DNA of 62,594 bases from contig VXIS01000287.1 in assembly GCA_008704415.1 (NCBI GenBank), positions 1 through 62,594 of the forward strand. Direction: 5' to 3'. The position numbers and the translations under genes are program-made. This DNA comes from Sphaerosporella brunnea. Taxonomy: Eukaryota; Ascomycota; Pezizomycetes; Pezizales; Pyronemataceae. The first letter of the stretch is position 1; each line of letters opens with the position of its first letter. Positions 58,868 to 62,594 of this stretch are shown here, one piece after another. The notes beneath the pieces are model-generated. The model worked only from the letters and a program-made list of their open reading frames with translations. It made no database searches and was not told the DNA's origin.

Positions 58868-60758
58868 TCAAAGGAAACGATAACGTCCCCAAGGGGATCT
58901 AACTTCAACTTTGCAAGGAGTATTTACATCCAAAACTGTCCACCCCTCAGGGTAATGATCCCTCAGTGAGGCATTCCCAGAGTGAATGAGTTGAATCGAT
59001 CCATCGACATCCCCATTTATGGCACAATTGGCTTGGGGCGATTCCCATGAAACGACAGGAGCGAATTCAAGTGTTGGCCTGATAGACTGCAATCGACGTT
59101 CTTTCATGACACTATGGGTGATCTCCAGCCGTGCATAGATAGTGTGCCGGAAGGGTATGGTTTGTTGAGACGGAATGTGACTTGTATTTTGACAACTTCG
59201 TTTGGAAGAAGTTCTGAGAGGTGCAATTACTTCTCAAAAGTGATCACAGATGGCCAATTCCCGGCAACTAGACTTTTTTATACAAGCCTGTCAAAAGCAC
59301 TTTTGCGATCGCCTTAGCGACCGTTCGGGGGGAAAGATCGTGCTGCTATGGAACTTTCGTAATTGTTGAGTCCTCTATCTTTGGTAGTTAAAGCCTGCAC
59401 TGAACGATTCGGCGAGGGGTTTGACGTATTCTGCTGCGCCTCACAAGAAACATTCACACACATACGCTCCATGGCCCTGTGTCCGTTGATTTGATCAAGG
59501 GATGCTTTGGTTTGTGGTGCTTCCGTGGAAGAGCTCATGGCAGTGCTGTGCAGCATGGACGAAATTGCGCCCTCGATAACAGGAATGAAGTTAGACATTT
59601 CCTCCTGCAAGGTATCTCTCAGCTGTTGACGAAGGCTGGCTTGCAGATTGTCCAGGCTTTGGTCCAGCTGATCTGACAAGCAAGGTACAAAGGCGGCCAT
59701 TTGCCCGTCGAAATTGCTGAATTGCGCCACCTGGCTATCCTGTCGCCGTTGGGTCTCCGTAAGCTGGGCAGAAAGGTTCTGAGCCAATCCTCTCAGCTGG
59801 TCTTTTTGCTCCGTAATGAAGTCTACTGCTGTAACGGTTTTGGCATCCAATGTCGAGAGGCGATTTTGAATGCACGGAATTGGACTTACGTCTATACTGA
59901 TATTTTTCATTAGCATCCATCTGCAGCCTTCAAGTGAGTGTCATGAGCATTTGAATACCCTTCAATCACGGCCATTGCAAGCAGCAGAGTTGTCTTTTGC
60001 CTCTGAAGAGTCTTCAATGTATTGGCAATATCCATCCGTTTAAAGGCATGCTTGAACCTCGGCACCCAAGAGCCGGCAATCCACTTTTCCCATCGCTCCT
60101 CCCCAAACTTCGCGGCAAGTTGTCGTATCTTATCGAAGCAGACACAGCATGCTTCCAGAGCCTGTGTGAGAGACTGAACAGACTGAGGGGCTGCCGTGTG
60201 GTGTCCACGGACGATTCTTCGGACATCGACCAGTACCGTGTGGATGCTGCTCAGGCGAGCTCGAAGGCTTTCGATCTCTTCCGGTGCGTCCTTTACGGCA
60301 CTGAAGAAACTGTAGAGTATGCTTGCGGACTGAACGGCGGTTGCTGTGGTCCCGGCTAGCTGCCAGCTGCTCCGAGGGCTTCCATTTGGAATGCCGGAGG
60401 ATGTGCTTTGGGTAGAGGATGTCGATGTGGGGAGTGAAAGAAGGAGACAAAAGTTGCGGTTCAAAGGAATAGAGGAGCAGAGAAGGATACCTGGGGATTT
60501 ACATTGCCAGCTGAAAGTGGGGAAGAATGAAGAAACAGTGGGCTGTGAGGCTGAGCTGAAGACCTGGACTTGCAGCGGGCAGGTCGTCACCGCTGTCAAC
60601 CAACAATGAAAAAATGCACAAGGACGGATTTGAGCAAGAAAAACTGGAGCTCCAGACGGGTGGGTATATTCCAACATGACTGATAAGTGAGTAGTTCTTG
60701 AAGTGGGTGTCTCGATGCTTTCCGTTTCTCGGCGAGTATCAAATAAGTTGAAACACAC
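58868..60758 (-). CDS. HeLo-like N-domain (STAND-type) protein, right-arm copy
   Basis: This mirrors 42790-44682 and carries the same N-domain (60758-59910) and coiled-coil frame (59916-59314). The third frame is shorter here (59107-58868) because one C is missing from a CCC run near 59157, compared with the left arm. One of the two arms must be wrong at this base. If functional, such N-domains are thought to mediate oligomerisation and signalling in fungal NLR-like proteins. Confidence 0.55.
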
Positions 60759-60773
60759 CTTTGCAACAACAGC

Positions 60774-60847
60774 GGTCGCTTAGCTCAGTTGGTTAGAGCG
60801 TGGTGCTAATAACGCCAAGGTCGCAGGTTCGACCCCTGCAGTGATCA
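60774..60847 (+). tRNA. tRNA-Ile (AAU), right-arm copy
   Basis: This 74-nt gene is identical to the left-arm copy, with anticodon AAT at the centre of CTAATAA. It is followed immediately by a T run that serves as Pol III terminator. Confidence 0.95.
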
Positions 60848-62511
60848 TTTTTTTTTCCTTGTGAGGTCCGACGCCGTCTAGGGAAATCTGTCTAAGGTCC
60901 TTTGTCGATACTATAGAGGCATAGCGGCTGCACAACTTCCCCAGATAATTCCCCACTATCAACATCACCATCTCAGTTGCCAGCGTGACGTACTCTCAAT
61001 ACCAGCCCAGCCCGAGTTGAAGCCTATGCGCCCCCCGGGGCTACACGCCTACACTCCCTTCATAAGGACCCACTTGATGCAGGAGGAGGGCTTCCGGGCC
61101 CGAAATACAGCATCTACCTGTTCCTTGCATGCAGCGGAGTGCTTCCTTCCACCCAGTTCGGCGTTTGCGATTTGAAAGACAGAAAGCCTGGGTATTGCAG
61201 ACAACGCCCCGAGTCCACCCAAAACACGAACTGCCCCCACTTGCTGCTCTTGGGACTCCACGGTATGGAGTTGTTGTGCCTGGAAACCATTTACATCAAG
61301 ACAAGCGGGTTTTCGATAGCCAGGTCGCGAAGTATACGCCACTCACAGAGAACCATCATGCCCACGTCCGACCGCTCAAGCTTAAGAAAAATACAGTCCA
61401 TCCATGGATTGTTGGTATATCCGTTGGCGCAGAGATTCATGCACCACTACATCGGTTCACGGAGGGTCACTCAGGTTGTCTTGAAGCCGAACGACCGTTT
61501 AGACTATGCTGCGGCTACTACCGGCCCCTGAAGCTGTCAACAGAGTCTACATGTGGAAGCCACGCATGAACGGAAATTGTGACGATATCTGGGCGGTTCT
61601 TCGGTTCTGCATGTTCGGCCGTGGGAAGCCTTCCCTCACTGTTACTAACCGTTCTGAGGAAGATGATGACTCAACCACCATGGAGAAGCTCAAGTCTTGA
61701 GACCCGTTGGCTTTTGGATTTGGGTTAAATCTGGCCCTTCTCCCAACCCATAGTTTTTTCCCAAAGTTGATGCATGAAGATGTCGATGTTCTTTATCGGG
61801 TGAGACCAGGAATGCGACGGCCACCCCGTGAAAGAACGTGCAGGTGTACAACCCCGTGGACCTGGCGCGGTCCTCCAGAAGTGCTACCCAGCAAGCAACG
61901 ATGGTGGGCGGCGATGCAAGCAGTAGTCCAGGCGAAAGAGTTTTCGTGAAGCTGTCCGGTCTGGATCGCGCTTTCCGGCTACATGCTGTAAGCGCGCCGT
62001 CGGCTGGCAGGGATCGGTCGTGTGTTTCGTTACCCCACAAACGGAGGAAACCAGTTCGAACAGTTTGCGGCGGAACAGATAGGAACGCGATGGTGGTTCA
62101 GATCCCGACGATGTCGATGCAGCGTCCATCGCCGTGGGTTTCAGCGATCTCACGGTGAACGCAGCGATCCACGACAGAATATTCAATGCTGCTCTGCAGC
62201 GGGGTGATTGGGGTCGCTTAGGGCTTGTGGGAGGGGGGGCACGCAGGAAAAATTATTTCGAGTGCATACCAAAAGACGAAGGATCTCCCCCCCCCACCCT
62301 CGCCTCTGGACTCTTCTCCCCTGCGCCGTTCCGCCTCCTTTCAAATACCCAGAGTCCCCTCCTCTCCAACTTCAATCGCCCATCTCCCACCACCCTCAGT
62401 ACTCGCTAAGCAACCCCCGCCGCGGGGTCCAACGACGACAACCCCCGAGGCTCTTCCTTTGTCTTGCCCTCTCTCCTTCAATTCAGTTCCCCAGCGTTCG
62501 TAGTTTCCCGC
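60848..62511. other. Orphan region and CPA2 promoter (right arm)
   Basis: This mirrors 41040-42700. Open frames on the plus strand (61129-61569, 61506-61700, 62134-62409) have no family I can name. Compared with the left arm there are single-base length changes near 61864-61876, 61975, 62300-62312 and 62340. Confidence 0.35.
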
Positions 62512-62594
62512 ATGGCGACCGTCTTGCCCCGCCGCCTCGCCCTTTCTTCCCGGCCTGCCTTCCGCTCTTTGTTGGCTTCCCCCAACACAAACTC
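62512..62594 (+). CDS. CPA2: CPA2 second copy, 5' fragment cut by window end
   Basis: The first 27 codons ([20 protein letters not shown]...) are identical in nucleotide sequence to the start of the CPA2 gene at 41039, on the opposite strand. The frame is open to the window edge. It shows that the inverted repeat extends at least into CPA2 exon 1. Whether a full second gene exists cannot be seen. Confidence 0.9.
   Translation, partial: MATVLPRRLALSSRPAFRSLLASPNTN

Larger units (their letters stand above)
51756..62594. repeat. Right arm of giant inverted repeat
   Basis: This is the inverted copy of 40957-51744. It runs off the window edge inside the first exon of a second CPA2 copy. Unlike the left arm, its inner 3 kb keeps open reading frames and good splice sites throughout, so this is the reliable version of the duplicated sequence. 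Confidence 0.97.

Overview
The window looks like nuclear DNA of a filamentous ascomycete (Pezizomycotina). Its genes have short GT-AG introns of about 50-120 nt with a few longer ones. Its proteins include fungal STAND/NLR modules, a SulP sulfate permease with a STAS domain, a MEX67-type mRNA exporter, an arginine-specific carbamoyl-phosphate synthase with a mitochondrial presequence, and an SNT2-type BAH/PHD/SANT protein. I cannot fix the class from sequence alone.

Layout. (1) About 1-16.5 kb is an accessory, repeat-rich region with no clearly intact protein gene. It holds several terminal-inverted-repeat elements (1.75-2.49, 2.78-2.88, 3.27-3.86 kb and a CCGTA-ended family), a degenerate HeLo/DUF7580-like gene split by one of these elements, transposase fragments, a tRNA-like sequence, and two tandem broken NACHT modules. 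One NACHT module carries a 652-bp hAT-type element, with an 8-bp target duplication, directly after its P-loop. (2) About 16.6-41 kb is a conserved gene block: sulfate permease, a coiled-coil protein, MEX67, tRNA-Ile, an ENV7/STK16-type kinase, a MACPF-like/jacalin-like protein, RCL1, a PWWP protein and CPA2. (3) About 41-62.6 kb is a giant inverted repeat: arms 40957-51744 and 51756-62594, separated by only 11 nt. Each arm carries the 5' end of CPA2, an orphan region, tRNA-Ile, a HeLo-like N-domain gene, a small spliced ORF and an SNT2-like gene.

The palindrome is the most striking feature. Its centre lies inside SNT2 coding sequence, so both copies lack the N-terminus. The outer parts of the arms match almost perfectly. 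The inner 3 kb of the left arm (about 48.69-51.74 kb) carries dense random substitutions and indels that destroy the reading frame, while the right copy splices into one 1507-codon frame. This is the profile of single-read-quality sequence at a fold-back join, not of RIP or ordinary divergence. A chimeric assembly is my leading explanation; a real inverted duplication remains possible.

Functionally the conserved block is housekeeping: sulfate uptake, mRNA export, 18S rRNA maturation, arginine synthesis and chromatin regulation. The left 16 kb reads as a graveyard of immune or allorecognition-type genes and DNA transposons.
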